Assembly: GCA_018715495.1 (NCBI GenBank)
Contig: DVLO01000039.1
Location: 1 to 45,434, forward strand
Reading direction: 5' to 3'
Source: Candidatus Limihabitans stercoravium
Lineage (GTDB): Bacteria; Bacillota; Clostridia; Christensenellales; CAG-314
DNA length: 45,434 nt
A program made the position numbers and the translations under genes. Under the pieces are notes generated by a model that did not search any database, was not told where the DNA came from, and saw only the letters and a program-made list of their open reading frames with translations. The first letter of the stretch is position 1, and every line of letters begins with the position of its first letter. Below, piece after piece: positions 35,138-42,943 of the stretch.

Positions 35138-36895
35138 ATGAAAAAAACAAAGATAGGTGGACAAGCCGTTCTTGAAGGCGTAATGATGAGGGGCGAAAGC
35201 AGTCTTGCCCTTGCAGTACGTGACGAAAACGGCGAAATTCGTATAGATAGCAAAAGGTTGAAAAGCAAGAAACCTTGGTATAGAAAAGTTCCATTCATCC
35301 GTGGTGTGGTAAACCTTGTGATTTCCATGGTGGAAGGAATGAGAATCATCAGCAAGTCAGCCGAAGTAGTGGTTGAGGAGGTTGACACCTCCGACGGCAA
35401 GGGCATGGGTGCAATGATGACATTTTCCATTTTGCTGGGACTTGCGCTTGCAATCTTTTTGTTTGTATTTCTTCCCACTCAACTGACCGATTGGTTGATG
35501 TTGTTGTTTAAAACGGATGCACGTTGGCTCAAGTCATTGCTTGAAGGTGTGTTTAAACTGCTTGTTCTTGTAGGATACATGTCGGCAATCACACTGATGA
35601 GCGATGTGAAAAGACTGTTCATGTACCACGGAGCGGAACACAAGACAATTGCTTGTTACGAAAACGAACTTCCATTGACAGTGGAAAACGTCAAGAAGTG
35701 CAGTAGATATCACGACAGATGCGGAACAAGTTTCATTGTGTTTGTGTTGTTGATATCCATTGTGGTGATGTACGCAGTCGAAGCTATATTCTTTGCCTGC
35801 GGTATCGGTTACATCATGTACATTGTGTGGGCAAGATTCTTGATCAAACTGGCACTTTTACCCATCACGGCAGGCGTAAGCTACGAATTCCTGATGTTGC
35901 TTGCATGCAGTAATTTTATTTTGTTCCGTCCTTTCAAGTGGTTTGGCAAATTGATGCAACGTCTCACCACACGTGAGCCGGACGACGGCATGTGCGAAGT
36001 TGCTATAACCGCATTCCGTACTGTTCTGCTGATGGATGCCGATCCTACAGTGGAAGAAAAGCATTTCCCGAAGCCTCTTCCCTTTGCTACGGTAAGACAG
36101 CAAATGCAGGAAGAAGGTTGTTTCGAAGGGGTAGAACAACGTGACATCAATTGGATGATTGCCAATTGTTTGAACATTCCCGAAGACAAGTTGAAGGATG
36201 ATTTGTCCATTCCATTTGGCTGGCAGACACGTTTAAGACGCGCTTTCCACCGTTGCAAGGTGGGTGAACCCATGCAGTATGTAATGGGAAGCATCGAGTT
36301 TTTCAGTCGCAAGTTCAAACTTACGGACAATGTTCTCATTCCTCGTCAGGAAACGGAACTTGTGTGCGAACAAGCATTGAAACACATCGAAAACGGCGAC
36401 AAGGTGCTTGACTTGTGTTGCGGTAGCGGTGTGTTGGGAGTAACCATCGCATTGGAAAGAAAGACCAAGGTGGTGCTTGCCGATGTAAGCCAAAAAGCGC
36501 TGGACGTGGCAAGAAAAAATGCGAAAATCAACAAGTCAAAGGTCAAGTTGGTACGTACTGACATGTTCCGCCACATCAAGGGTAAATTCGATGTAATTGT
36601 GTGCAATCCGCCATACATTGAAACTGATGTAATCGATACTCTTGATGACAGCGTAAAGAATTACGAACCGCATCTGGCATTGGACGGCGGTAAAGACGGA
36701 TTGCGTTTCTACCGTATATTGGCGCTCAACGCACACAAATATCTTTTTGACGACGGTGTACTTGTGCTTGAAATAGGTTACAATCAAGGACAGACGGTAC
36801 CGGAACTGTTAAAGGAAAGATATGAAACAAAGGTCATCAAGGATTACGGCGGCAACGACCGCATTGTAATAGCGAAACTTAAAAAAGGTAACTGA
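35138..36895 (+). CDS. prmC: Fusion of DUF1385 (YqhQ-like) membrane protein and PrmC release-factor methyltransferase
   Basis: A 585-residue two-part protein. Residues 1-~290 are a full DUF1385/YqhQ domain: 'GGQAVLEGVMMRG' at the start, 'YHGAEHKTIACYE' (~165-177), 'CSRYHDRCGTSFI' and four or five membrane helices. Residues ~300-585 are PrmC: an N-terminal helical domain with 'VGEPMQYVMGSIEFF', SAM site 'VLDLCCGSGVLG' (~425) and the catalytic/substrate motif NPPY at 490-493. PrmC methylates the Gln of the GGQ loop of RF1 and RF2. The next gene, two bases away, is prfA, its substrate. In other Clostridia the two halves are usually separate neighbours, so this fusion tethers a methyltransferase to the membrane. 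AAAGGAGAAC precedes the ATG. Confidence 0.9.
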   Translation: MKKTKIGGQAVLEGVMMRGESSLALAVRDENGEIRIDSKRLKSKKPWYRKVPFIRGVVNLVISMVEGMRIISKSAEVVVEEVDTSDGKGMGAMMTFSILLGLALAIFLFVFLPTQLTDWLMLLFKTDARWLKSLLEGVFKLLVLVGYMSAITLMSDVKRLFMYHGAEHKTIACYENELPLTVENVKKCSRYHDRCGTSFIVFVLLISIVVMYAVEAIFFACGIGYIMYIVWARFLIKLALLPITAGVSYEFLMLLACSNFILFRPFKWFGKLMQRLTTREPDDGMCEVAITAFRTVLLMDADPTVEEKHFPKPLPFATVRQQMQEEGCFEGVEQRDINWMIANCLNIPEDKLKDDLSIPFGWQTRLRRAFHRCKVGEPMQYVMGSIEFFSRKFKLTDNVLIPRQETELVCEQALKHIENGDKVLDLCCGSGVLGVTIALERKTKVVLADVSQKALDVARKNAKINKSKVKLVRTDMFRHIKGKFDVIVCNPPYIETDVIDTLDDSVKNYEPHLALDGGKDGLRFYRILALNAHKYLFDDGVLVLEIGYNQGQTVPELLKERYETKVIKDYGGNDRIVIAKLKKGN

Positions 36896-36896
36896 A

Positions 36897-37964
36897 ATGT
36901 TTGATAAACTGGAAAATATAGTAGAAAGATACAATCAGCTGACTGAGCAGATTGCTTTGCCCGAAGTGATTGCCGACAACAAACAGTGGCAAAAACTTGT
37001 CAAGGAACACAGTTCATTGCAGGAAATCGTGGACGCCTACCTTCAATACAAAAAGGTTAAGAGTGACCTTGAAGAAAATCTTGAAATGGCGGAAATCGAA
37101 ACGGACAAAGAAATGCTGGAAATGATACATTCGGAAATTGCCCGTTGCAAGAAGGAAAAGGAACAACTTGAAGAACAGTTTAAGGTGTTGTTGCTTCCAA
37201 AGGATCCCAATGACGACAAGAACGTAATCATTGAAATCCGTGCGGGTGCAGGTGGTGACGAAGCTGCATTGTTCGCCAACGAAATACGCCGTATGTACTA
37301 CATGTTTGCGGAAAAGAACCGTTGGAAAATTGAAGAAAGCGATATAAACGAAAGTGAACTGGGCGGGCTTAAGGAAGCGGTGTTTACCGTTGTAGGCAAC
37401 GGAGCTTACAGTAAGTTCAAGTTCGAAAGCGGTGTTCACCGTGTTCAACGTGTTCCCGACACCGAATCTCAGGGACGTATTCACACAAGTACAATTACTG
37501 TTGCAGTACTTCCGGAAGTGCAGGACGTTGACATTGCAATAGACGACAAGGACATCAGGGTAGACACCTACCGTTCGTCGGGTGCAGGCGGACAGCACGT
37601 CAACAAGACGGAAAGCGCAATACGTATCACACACATACCCACAGGAATTGTTGTCAACTGTCAGGACGAACGCAGCCAGATAAAAAACCGTGAAAAGGCA
37701 ATGAACATCTTGAAAAGTAAGCTGTACGACTTCTACCGCACTCAGCAGGACAAGGAATACGCCGAACAGCGTAAAAATCAGGTGGGTACAGGTGACCGAA
37801 GCGAACGTATCAGAACTTACAACTTCCCTCAGGGACGTGTAACCGACCACCGTATTGGTCTGACATTGTACAGTATCGAAAATTTCATGAACGGTGACAT
37901 CGAACAGATGGTTGAAGCGTTGCGTCTTGCAGATCAGACAGCCAAGCTGCAATCCCAAGACTAG
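36897..37964 (+). CDS. prfA: Peptide chain release factor 1
   Basis: A 355-residue class I release factor reading UAA and UAG. The GGQ loop is at residues 231-233 ('GAGGQHVNKTESA') and the PxT anticodon-like tripeptide is present as PDT ('RVPDTESQGRIHTST'), which identifies RF1 rather than RF2. The length is standard, no programmed frameshift is present, and the N-terminal coiled coil is intact. It lies one base after the stop of the PrmC fusion, so the substrate and its modifying enzyme are cotranscribed. Confidence 0.97.
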   Translation: MFDKLENIVERYNQLTEQIALPEVIADNKQWQKLVKEHSSLQEIVDAYLQYKKVKSDLEENLEMAEIETDKEMLEMIHSEIARCKKEKEQLEEQFKVLLLPKDPNDDKNVIIEIRAGAGGDEAALFANEIRRMYYMFAEKNRWKIEESDINESELGGLKEAVFTVVGNGAYSKFKFESGVHRVQRVPDTESQGRIHTSTITVAVLPEVQDVDIAIDDKDIRVDTYRSSGAGGQHVNKTESAIRITHIPTGIVVNCQDERSQIKNREKAMNILKSKLYDFYRTQQDKEYAEQRKNQVGTGDRSERIRTYNFPQGRVTDHRIGLTLYSIENFMNGDIEQMVEALRLADQTAKLQSQD

Positions 37965-38016
37965 TACATTGTAAAACATCTTTGTAAAATTTTACACAAA
38001 ATTTTTACAGAAACTA

Positions 38017-38045
38017 TTGAAAAATCATTTTGTTTCGTATAAAAT
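38017..38045 (+). promoter_or_regulatory. Promoter of the small P-loop gene
   Basis: TTGAAA (38017-38022), a 17-base spacer and TAAAAT (38040-38045). Confidence 0.6.
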
Positions 38046-38086
38046 AATAGTACTCTCAAAATATCTTCAAAAGGGGGATTACTCAA

Positions 38087-38497
38087 TTGATAAAGATTAT
38101 TTACGGCGAAAAAGGAACCGGCAAGACTAAACAAATTGTAGACAATGCTAACCAATCGGCTAAATCAGCCAAGGGCGTAGTAGTGTACATTGACAAGGAC
38201 ACCAACCGCATGCACGATCTTGACAGACCTATCAGATTGGTGGACGCCAAGTCCTACGGAATTGAAACGCAAGACTGTCTGTTGGCTTTTATCAAGGGAA
38301 TGCTTGCAACCAACTTCGACATCGAAAAGATTTTGATTGACGGTATGGCTAAGATCGTAGGCGCTTCCATTGACGAAATGGAAAAGATTTACAACGGCAT
38401 TGAAGAAATTTCTGAAAAATTCAATGTTGACTTTGTCATCACTGCTAGCTGTGCGTTGGAGCAACTGCCTCCTTTCGTAAAGAAATTTATCAAGTAA
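38087..38497 (+). CDS. Small P-loop NTPase-like protein
   Basis: A 136-residue soluble protein starting at TTG 38087 behind AAGGGGG. The Walker A motif GEKGTGKT sits at residues 7-14 after a hydrophobic strand (IKIIY). A Walker-B-like 'KILIDGM' follows at ~82-88, and a later strand ends 'DFVITASCALEQLPP'. The whole is about half the size of a usual RecA/AAA domain and lacks obvious sensor or arginine-finger residues. It has its own promoter and terminator. I recognise no named family; it may bind a nucleotide without being a motor. Confidence 0.75.
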   Translation: MIKIIYGEKGTGKTKQIVDNANQSAKSAKGVVVYIDKDTNRMHDLDRPIRLVDAKSYGIETQDCLLAFIKGMLATNFDIEKILIDGMAKIVGASIDEMEKIYNGIEEISEKFNVDFVITASCALEQLPPFVKKFIK

Positions 38498-38516
38498 CTT
38501 AATAAACGACAATTTG

Positions 38517-38543
38517 CAGGGGACAATGTGTCCCCTGTTTTTT
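38517..38543 (+). terminator. Terminator of the small P-loop gene
   Basis: CAGGGGAC (38517-38524) pairs with GTCCCCTG (38530-38537), followed by T6. Confidence 0.9.
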
Positions 38544-38563
38544 GTGTATTGTGTGACAACAAT

Positions 38564-38592
38564 TTGACACTTGTGGGCTAAAATGATAAAAT
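38564..38592 (+). promoter_or_regulatory. Promoter of trpS and the following genes
   Basis: TTGACA (38564-38569), a 17-base spacer and TAAAAT (38587-38592). The leader is only about 55 bases, so there is no room for a T-box. Confidence 0.75.
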
Positions 38593-38653
38593 AATACTCA
38601 ACTTGTTTTAAGCTAACAATGTTACAATACAATTGTTTTTAAGAAGGTGTATC

Positions 38654-39655
38654 ATGGAAAAGGTCAAAAAAACTGTATTTAGCGGTATTCAACCAACCGG
38701 AACGGTGACACTGGGCAACTACCTTGGTGCATTGCGCAACTGGATTCCGTTGCAGGACGAATACGATTGCATCTACTGTATTGTGGATTTGCATTCTATC
38801 ACTGTTCGTCAGGAACCTGCACAACTGCGTCACAATGCCATGAGTCTGCTGGCACTTTATCTTGCGAGCGGAATTTCCCCGGAAAAGAGCACTGTGTTCG
38901 TGCAGTCGCACGTTCCTGCTCATGCCGAACTTGCCTGGGCATTGGATACTATTTGCTACATTGGCGAACTCAATCGCATGACTCAGTTTAAGGACAAGAG
39001 CGCTAAACACTCCGACAACCTCAACATGGGATTGATGAATTACCCTGTATTGATGGCGTCGGATATCTTGCTTTACAGCACCGACCTTGTTCCCATCGGT
39101 AAGGATCAGACTCAGCACCTTGAACTGGCTAGAAACCTTGCAGAAAGATTTAACAACAGGTATTCTCCCACATTTGTGGTTCCGGAAGGATTTATTCCCA
39201 AGCTGGGCGCTAAAATCATGAGTTTGCAAAATCCCCTTGCCAAGATGAGTAAGTCTGACGAAAATCCCAACGGTTTTATTTCCATGCTGGATGACTCCGA
39301 CACAATCCGCCGTAAGATGCGTCGTGCCGTTACCGACAGCGACACCGAAGTACGTTTTTCCGAAGACAAGCCTGCAATCAGCAACCTTCTGACAATCTAC
39401 TCTCTGTGTTCGGGTGTGTCTGTTGCTGACGCCGAAAAGCAATTTGAAGGGGCAGGATACGGTGTATTTAAGGACGCTGTTGCGGATGCGGTAATAGCTA
39501 CGCTTGAACCCATTCAGCAACGTCACAAGCAACTGATGGCAGACAAAGATTATCTGAACGAAGTTTTAAAACAGGGTGCGGAACGTGCCAACCGAATTGC
39601 TTCCAAGATGGTTGCTAAGGTTTACCGCAAGATAGGATTTTTGCCCAAGGTGTAA
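38654..39655 (+). CDS. trpS: Tryptophanyl-tRNA synthetase
   Basis: A 333-residue class I aminoacyl-tRNA synthetase that charges tRNA-Trp. The ATG at 38654 follows AGAAGGTG; a TTG seven codons upstream is less likely. The HIGH-type motif is PTGTVTLGN (14-22) and KMSKS is at 197-201. 'GKDQTQHLELARNLAERFN' is typical of TrpRS. The length is standard. The stop is one base from the DUF5685 gene, so trpS leads an operon of four genes. Confidence 0.97.
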   Translation: MEKVKKTVFSGIQPTGTVTLGNYLGALRNWIPLQDEYDCIYCIVDLHSITVRQEPAQLRHNAMSLLALYLASGISPEKSTVFVQSHVPAHAELAWALDTICYIGELNRMTQFKDKSAKHSDNLNMGLMNYPVLMASDILLYSTDLVPIGKDQTQHLELARNLAERFNNRYSPTFVVPEGFIPKLGAKIMSLQNPLAKMSKSDENPNGFISMLDDSDTIRRKMRRAVTDSDTEVRFSEDKPAISNLLTIYSLCSGVSVADAEKQFEGAGYGVFKDAVADAVIATLEPIQQRHKQLMADKDYLNEVLKQGAERANRIASKMVAKVYRKIGFLPKV

Positions 39656-39656
39656 A

Positions 39657-40502
39657 ATGTTTGGTTACGTCAATGTCGACCGTGACAAGTTGAGCGACGG
39701 GGAAAAGGGACTGTATCAGACCTTCATGTGCGGACTGTGTATTTCCACAAAGAAGTATTTTCCCAACGTTGCACGCATGTCAGTCAATTACGACATCAAC
39801 TTTTTCAACGTGCTGTTCCACAGCGTTGCAGATGTTGATGTTGAAATAGTGCATGACCGTTGTGTTGCCCATCCTGTCAGGAAACGCACAATTTTAAAAA
39901 CTACCGAAATCACCGACAAACTTGCAATTGCAAATGTAATGCTGGTGTATCTCAACATACTTGACGATGTCGTGGATGGCGGTTCTTTAAAGAAAAAGAT
40001 GGCTTTGTCCACATTCAAGAAAAGTTACCGCATTGCTGCCGACAAGTGGAAGGAGTTGGACGACGTGCTGACCTCCCGTTACAATGATCTCAGAGAGATT
40101 GAGAAGGAATCGTGTAACAGTCTTGACGCAGTTTGTCATCCTTTTGCTGATTTATCAAGGCAATTTGCCGTATTAGTAATGGGTGAAATGTGCAACAATT
40201 ATCTTGCTGACCTGTGTTACAACATAGGTAAGTGGATTTATCTTATCGATGCGTTGGACGACGTGGAGAAAGATATCAAGAAAGGTAACTACAACGCATT
40301 TATACAGTACTACAATGGCGACTTGTCTGCAATAAAGCAAAACATTGATGAAATTTCTTTCGTGATGTATGCTGTATTGAACCGCATTGCATCTTGCTAT
40401 AATGATCTCAATCTGACAAAGTACAGATGTTTGTTGGATAATGTAATTTATCATTTCTTGCGTCAGAAGACCAAGGAAGTTCTGTCTAAATACAAGGAGT
40501 GA
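39657..40502 (+). CDS. DUF5685-family protein
   Basis: A 281-residue, largely helical protein. It opens 'MFGYVNVDRDKLSDGEKGLY', then 'FMCGLC', the start pattern of DUF5685. Two Asp-rich helices ('NILDDVVDGG' ~101-110 and 'YLIDALDDVEKDIKKG' ~193-208) recall the metal-binding Asp motifs of all-alpha prenyl-synthase folds, but whether it is catalytic is unknown. It begins one base after the trpS stop and ends three bases before the J-like gene, so it is translationally coupled to both. The conserved association with a J-like protein suggests they act together (inference). Confidence 0.78.
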   Translation: MFGYVNVDRDKLSDGEKGLYQTFMCGLCISTKKYFPNVARMSVNYDINFFNVLFHSVADVDVEIVHDRCVAHPVRKRTILKTTEITDKLAIANVMLVYLNILDDVVDGGSLKKKMALSTFKKSYRIAADKWKELDDVLTSRYNDLREIEKESCNSLDAVCHPFADLSRQFAVLVMGEMCNNYLADLCYNIGKWIYLIDALDDVEKDIKKGNYNAFIQYYNGDLSAIKQNIDEISFVMYAVLNRIASCYNDLNLTKYRCLLDNVIYHFLRQKTKEVLSKYKE

Positions 40503-40505
40503 AAA

Positions 40506-41120
40506 ATGAGCTACAACGCTTTTGAAATTTTGGGATTGCTTCCCAGCGCTACCAAGGAAGAAGTAGACCAACGCTACCAAGAATTGCGTAAAAGATACGC
40601 TGAAGACCGCTTTAAGGAAGGCGAAGAAGGTGAAGTTGCTGCGGAAAAGCTGCAACAACTTGACATGGCGTACCGTGACATTTGCCGTCAGTTCAGTGAT
40701 AAAGGTGAAAATTTCTACGACAATCAGACGGCTTATCAGCACATTCAGCAGTGCAGTAAGGAAAATCGTCTGGACGAAGCACAGGCGCTGTTGGACAAGA
40801 TTTCCAATCGTGACGCTGAGTGGCATTATCAGCAATCAATTGTGTTCTACAAGCGCAATTGGTTTTTGGAATGTAAGAAACAACTTGAATACGCAATTCA
40901 GATGGAGCCTCACAACACCAAGTACTCCGAAAGTCTTGAAAAACTGACCAAGTTGCTGGCTTCCGATAAGGTGAATCCCGATCAATTGCGTACTACCGAA
41001 CGTCCCATGAATCAGGGCATGCCTGCCGGCGGAAACGGTACATGTACCGGCAACGCTTGCATGGACTGTTTGCTGTGTAATGCTTGCTGTAACTGCATGA
41101 GTTGTATGGGCGGTTGCTGA
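40506..41120 (+). CDS. Degenerate J-domain protein with Cys-rich C-terminus
   Basis: A 204-residue protein. Residues 1-62 have J-domain layout ('MSYNAFEILGLLPSATKEEV', then a basic helix II 'RYQELRKRYAEDRF'), but the HPD tripeptide needed to stimulate DnaK is replaced (AED at that position), so classical co-chaperone activity is doubtful. Residues ~75-160 look like TPR-type helical pairs ('HYQQSIVFYKRNWFLECKKQ'). The last 26 residues hold nine cysteines in CxxC-like spacing, suggesting metal binding or lipid modification. GGAG precedes the ATG. It is coupled to DUF5685 upstream and to a membrane protein one base downstream. Confidence 0.78.
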   Translation: MSYNAFEILGLLPSATKEEVDQRYQELRKRYAEDRFKEGEEGEVAAEKLQQLDMAYRDICRQFSDKGENFYDNQTAYQHIQQCSKENRLDEAQALLDKISNRDAEWHYQQSIVFYKRNWFLECKKQLEYAIQMEPHNTKYSESLEKLTKLLASDKVNPDQLRTTERPMNQGMPAGGNGTCTGNACMDCLLCNACCNCMSCMGGC

Positions 41121-41121
41121 G

Positions 41122-41676
41122 ATGTCAAGGTCAAGACTTGTTGCACTGAGCGGAATCTGCACGGCTGTGTCACTGGTGTCAATTTTCCTTGCCAATTACG
41201 TCACGTGGGTATCCTTCATGTTGGGCGTAATTTCGGCATGTGCAGTCAGCGTTCCGCTTATCGTTGATGGGAAAAACGGCAAATACAGTCTCATGTGCTA
41301 TATTGCAAGCGGTGTACTTGGGGTTTTTCTGGTTATAGGAAATATAGTGTATGTTCTGCCCATCGTTTTGTTCGCAATGCCAATGACATTGATTAAGGTT
41401 TACGGCGAAAGCACGGTTGTGCGTAACGAAGTGGAAAGACAACGCATTTCTACAGTATGGAGATGGATTTTGTACTACCTATTGGGCGAAACATGTCTTG
41501 CGTTGACTTTCGGTGCAGCGTATTTATTTGCTAAACCATTGTTTGAAAGATTGTTCGACGGGTACATATACTTGATGATCATTGCGATTGTAAACATTGC
41601 TATCCCTCTTTACAACAGATTGCTGACAGGTTGTATCGCACTGACACGTTACGCAGTGAGTAAGGCTTGGCATTGA
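41122..41676 (+). CDS. Multi-pass membrane protein of unknown function
   Basis: A 184-residue protein with about five hydrophobic helices (~8-25, 29-48, 58-92, 115-140, 145-175). Its ATG lies one base after the J-like gene stop (TGAGATG), so it belongs to the trpS operon. I recognise no family motif. Its tight coupling to a Cys-rich J-like protein and DUF5685 suggests a shared envelope-linked task. Confidence 0.7.
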   Translation: MSRSRLVALSGICTAVSLVSIFLANYVTWVSFMLGVISACAVSVPLIVDGKNGKYSLMCYIASGVLGVFLVIGNIVYVLPIVLFAMPMTLIKVYGESTVVRNEVERQRISTVWRWILYYLLGETCLALTFGAAYLFAKPLFERLFDGYIYLMIIAIVNIAIPLYNRLLTGCIALTRYAVSKAWH

Positions 41677-41753
41677 TTTTGTGACGGAATTATTGCAAAA
41701 CTGTTCTGCAGTATTTTGCTGTTGAATAAAATTTAATAAAATTGTCAAAATAC

Positions 41754-41782
41754 TTGACAATAAAGATTGAAAGTGCTATCAT
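41754..41782 (+). promoter_or_regulatory. Promoter of the initiator tRNA gene
   Basis: TTGACA (41754-41759), a 17-base spacer and TATCAT (41777-41782), 39 bases before the tRNA. Confidence 0.7.
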
Positions 41783-41821
41783 AGATAGGCAGTAGGGAAA
41801 CTTGCTGGACAACTTTTATAT

Positions 41822-41899
41822 CGCGGGGTAGAGCAGCCAGGTAGCTCATCGGGCTCATAACCCGAAGGTCATGAGGTTCAAATCCCATCCCCGCAACCA
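41822..41899 (+). tRNA. Initiator tRNA-fMet (CAT), one base longer than usual
   Basis: The cloverleaf has acceptor CGCGGGG/CCCCGCA with the initiator-specific C1-A72 mismatch, D-arm GAGC/GCTC, anticodon stem TCGGG/CCCGA with three G-C pairs and loop CTCATAA (anticodon CAT), the variable loop, and an encoded CCA at 41897-41899. The T-arm reads ATGAGG-TTCAAAT-CCCAT: deleting the A near 41874 would give the perfect stem ATGGG/CCCAT, so there is either a bulged base or an insertion error. The total is 78 nt against the normal 77. It is flanked by its own promoter and terminator. Confidence 0.93.
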
Positions 41900-41901
41900 T
41901 T

Positions 41902-41934
41902 AAAAAGGACAGATATTACATCTGTCCTTTTTTC
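41902..41934 (+). terminator. Terminator of the tRNA gene
   Basis: AAAGGACAGAT (41904-41914) pairs perfectly with ATCTGTCCTTT (41920-41930), extended by T's. Confidence 0.92.
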
Positions 41935-41945
41935 GTTTTGGTCGT

Positions 41946-42019
41946 ATGACCTTCGGGTCATGCAGTCTTGCAGTGCAAGACGTTGCACGGTGGTGCAACA
42001 GCCCGATGAGCCTTGCTCT
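41946..42019. repeat. Antisense tRNA-fMet-like fragment interrupted by two hairpins
   Basis: Bases 41946-41958 are the exact reverse complement of 13 bases of the tRNA (41860-41872), and 42000-42011 of 12 bases (41844-41855). In the tRNA these blocks are 4 bases apart; here 41 bases intervene. The first block with its 3' neighbours forms ATGACC-TTCG-GGTCAT (41946-41961); the intervening DNA forms GTCTTGC-AGT-GCAAGAC (41965-41981) and GTTGCAC-GGTG-GTGCAAC (41982-41999). TGCTCT at 42014-42019 resumes the antisense D-arm after a gap. It carries no reading frame with a ribosome site. Confidence 0.6.
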
Positions 42020-42134
42020 CTGAAACCTTGTTTACAGTACGGGCGTCATGAGGTGACGCACTTGATTGATTTGTTGAATTTAAGTCGATGTAACGTGATC
42101 CAACTGGAATTTGTATTTAAATTATTTGTGTGTA

Positions 42135-42163
42135 TTGTTTTTGTTTTTATTTTGATGTATAAT
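42135..42163 (+). promoter_or_regulatory. Promoter of the 2H phosphoesterase gene
   Basis: TTGTTT (42135-42140), a 17-base spacer and TATAAT (42158-42163), preceded by TG. Confidence 0.65.
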
Positions 42164-42192
42164 TTACAAAAGATCAATGGGGGGGTAACGAC

Positions 42193-42726
42193 ATGTATGT
42201 GTGGTTAGGAATTGACGTTGATTGTCAATTGCAGGAAATCAAGGAAAAGGCAATACGTATTGAAGAACAACTGAAATTTAGTAATTCTAACTTTACGTTG
42301 CCCCTTCACATCTCGTTGAAGATGTCGTTTAGTATTGACAACAGTGTATTTGATGAAGTTGTGGCTGACATGGATGACTTCTTCAATCAATTGAAAGGCT
42401 TTACAATTGAAATTGAACAATTGCAGTGTCTTGACAACATCTGTTGGATAAAGATGAAACAAAACCTGCTGCTCAATGACATCCATGACAGGCTCAATGC
42501 CTTATTGAAAGACAAGTACGGCGTACCGTTGCATGAGTACGACTGCGATTACCTTTTTCACACAACACTGTTTATGGACAGCGATGTTGAAAAGGTAACA
42601 CACGCTTACAACCTTGTAAAAGACGTCGATATTCCTCAGTCGCTTGCTGCTAACAGATTTGTGATAGGTACTTCCGTAAGCGGTAAATTAGGCACATTCA
42701 GTATATACAAACTGTATTTGAAATAG
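42193..42726 (+). CDS. 2H phosphoesterase / 2'-5' RNA ligase-like protein
   Basis: A 177-residue protein with the two hallmark H-x-(T/S) motifs of the 2H superfamily: HIS at 39-41 ('LPLHISLKM') and HTT at 123-125 ('YLFHTTLFM'), about 84 residues apart as usual for LigT/cyclic-phosphodiesterase folds. Such enzymes open 2',3'-cyclic or 2'-5' phosphodiester bonds in RNA or nucleotides. The ribosome site is a run of seven G (42179-42185), eight bases from the ATG. It is monocistronic behind a good promoter. The position downstream of the tRNA and its antisense-like fragment is suggestive but may be chance. Confidence 0.82.
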   Translation: MYVWLGIDVDCQLQEIKEKAIRIEEQLKFSNSNFTLPLHISLKMSFSIDNSVFDEVVADMDDFFNQLKGFTIEIEQLQCLDNICWIKMKQNLLLNDIHDRLNALLKDKYGVPLHEYDCDYLFHTTLFMDSDVEKVTHAYNLVKDVDIPQSLAANRFVIGTSVSGKLGTFSIYKLYLK

Positions 42727-42851
42727 AAATGTTTAGTAACCTAAATACATTAGTTGTATGTCACTGCATTTGCCTTTACAAAGTAGCTTGGTGCCGGTAA
42801 AGTTGTGTTGCAATTTGTTTGCATTGTGTCGGAAGTAATTTAATCTTGCAG

Positions 42852-42890
42852 TCAAGTGTTACTTGACACAATCAAGTAAAATGTGCTTGA
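42852..42890. promoter_or_regulatory. Tandem dyads, likely operator of the XRE membrane regulator
   Basis: TCAAGT-GTT-ACTTGA (42852-42866) is a perfect palindrome. TCAAG (42872-42876) and CTTGA (42886-42890) form a second copy with wider spacing. The right half overlaps the -35 box, a layout suited to autorepression. Confidence 0.5.
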
Positions 42891-42915
42891 TGTTTTGTGG
42901 GGTGTCGTGTATAGT
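42887..42915 (+). promoter_or_regulatory. Promoter of the XRE membrane regulator
   Basis: TTGATG (42887-42892), a 17-base spacer and TATAGT (42910-42915), 28 bases before the ATG. Confidence 0.6.
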
Positions 42916-42943
42916 TGTTATATAAAGATCAGGGGGTAGTACA

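Noticed and set aside
38545..38653. T-box leader before trpS
   Set aside because: Only about 55 bases lie between the promoter and the ATG, with no specifier stem or antiterminator pair.
42179..42185. G7 run before the 2H phosphoesterase as a phase-variable switch
   Set aside because: It lies in the ribosome site, is short, and G-rich ribosome sites occur at several other genes in this window.
41960..42208. 82-codon plus-strand frame across the hairpin region
   Set aside because: It runs through the three hairpins and the promoter of the next gene and has no ribosome site.
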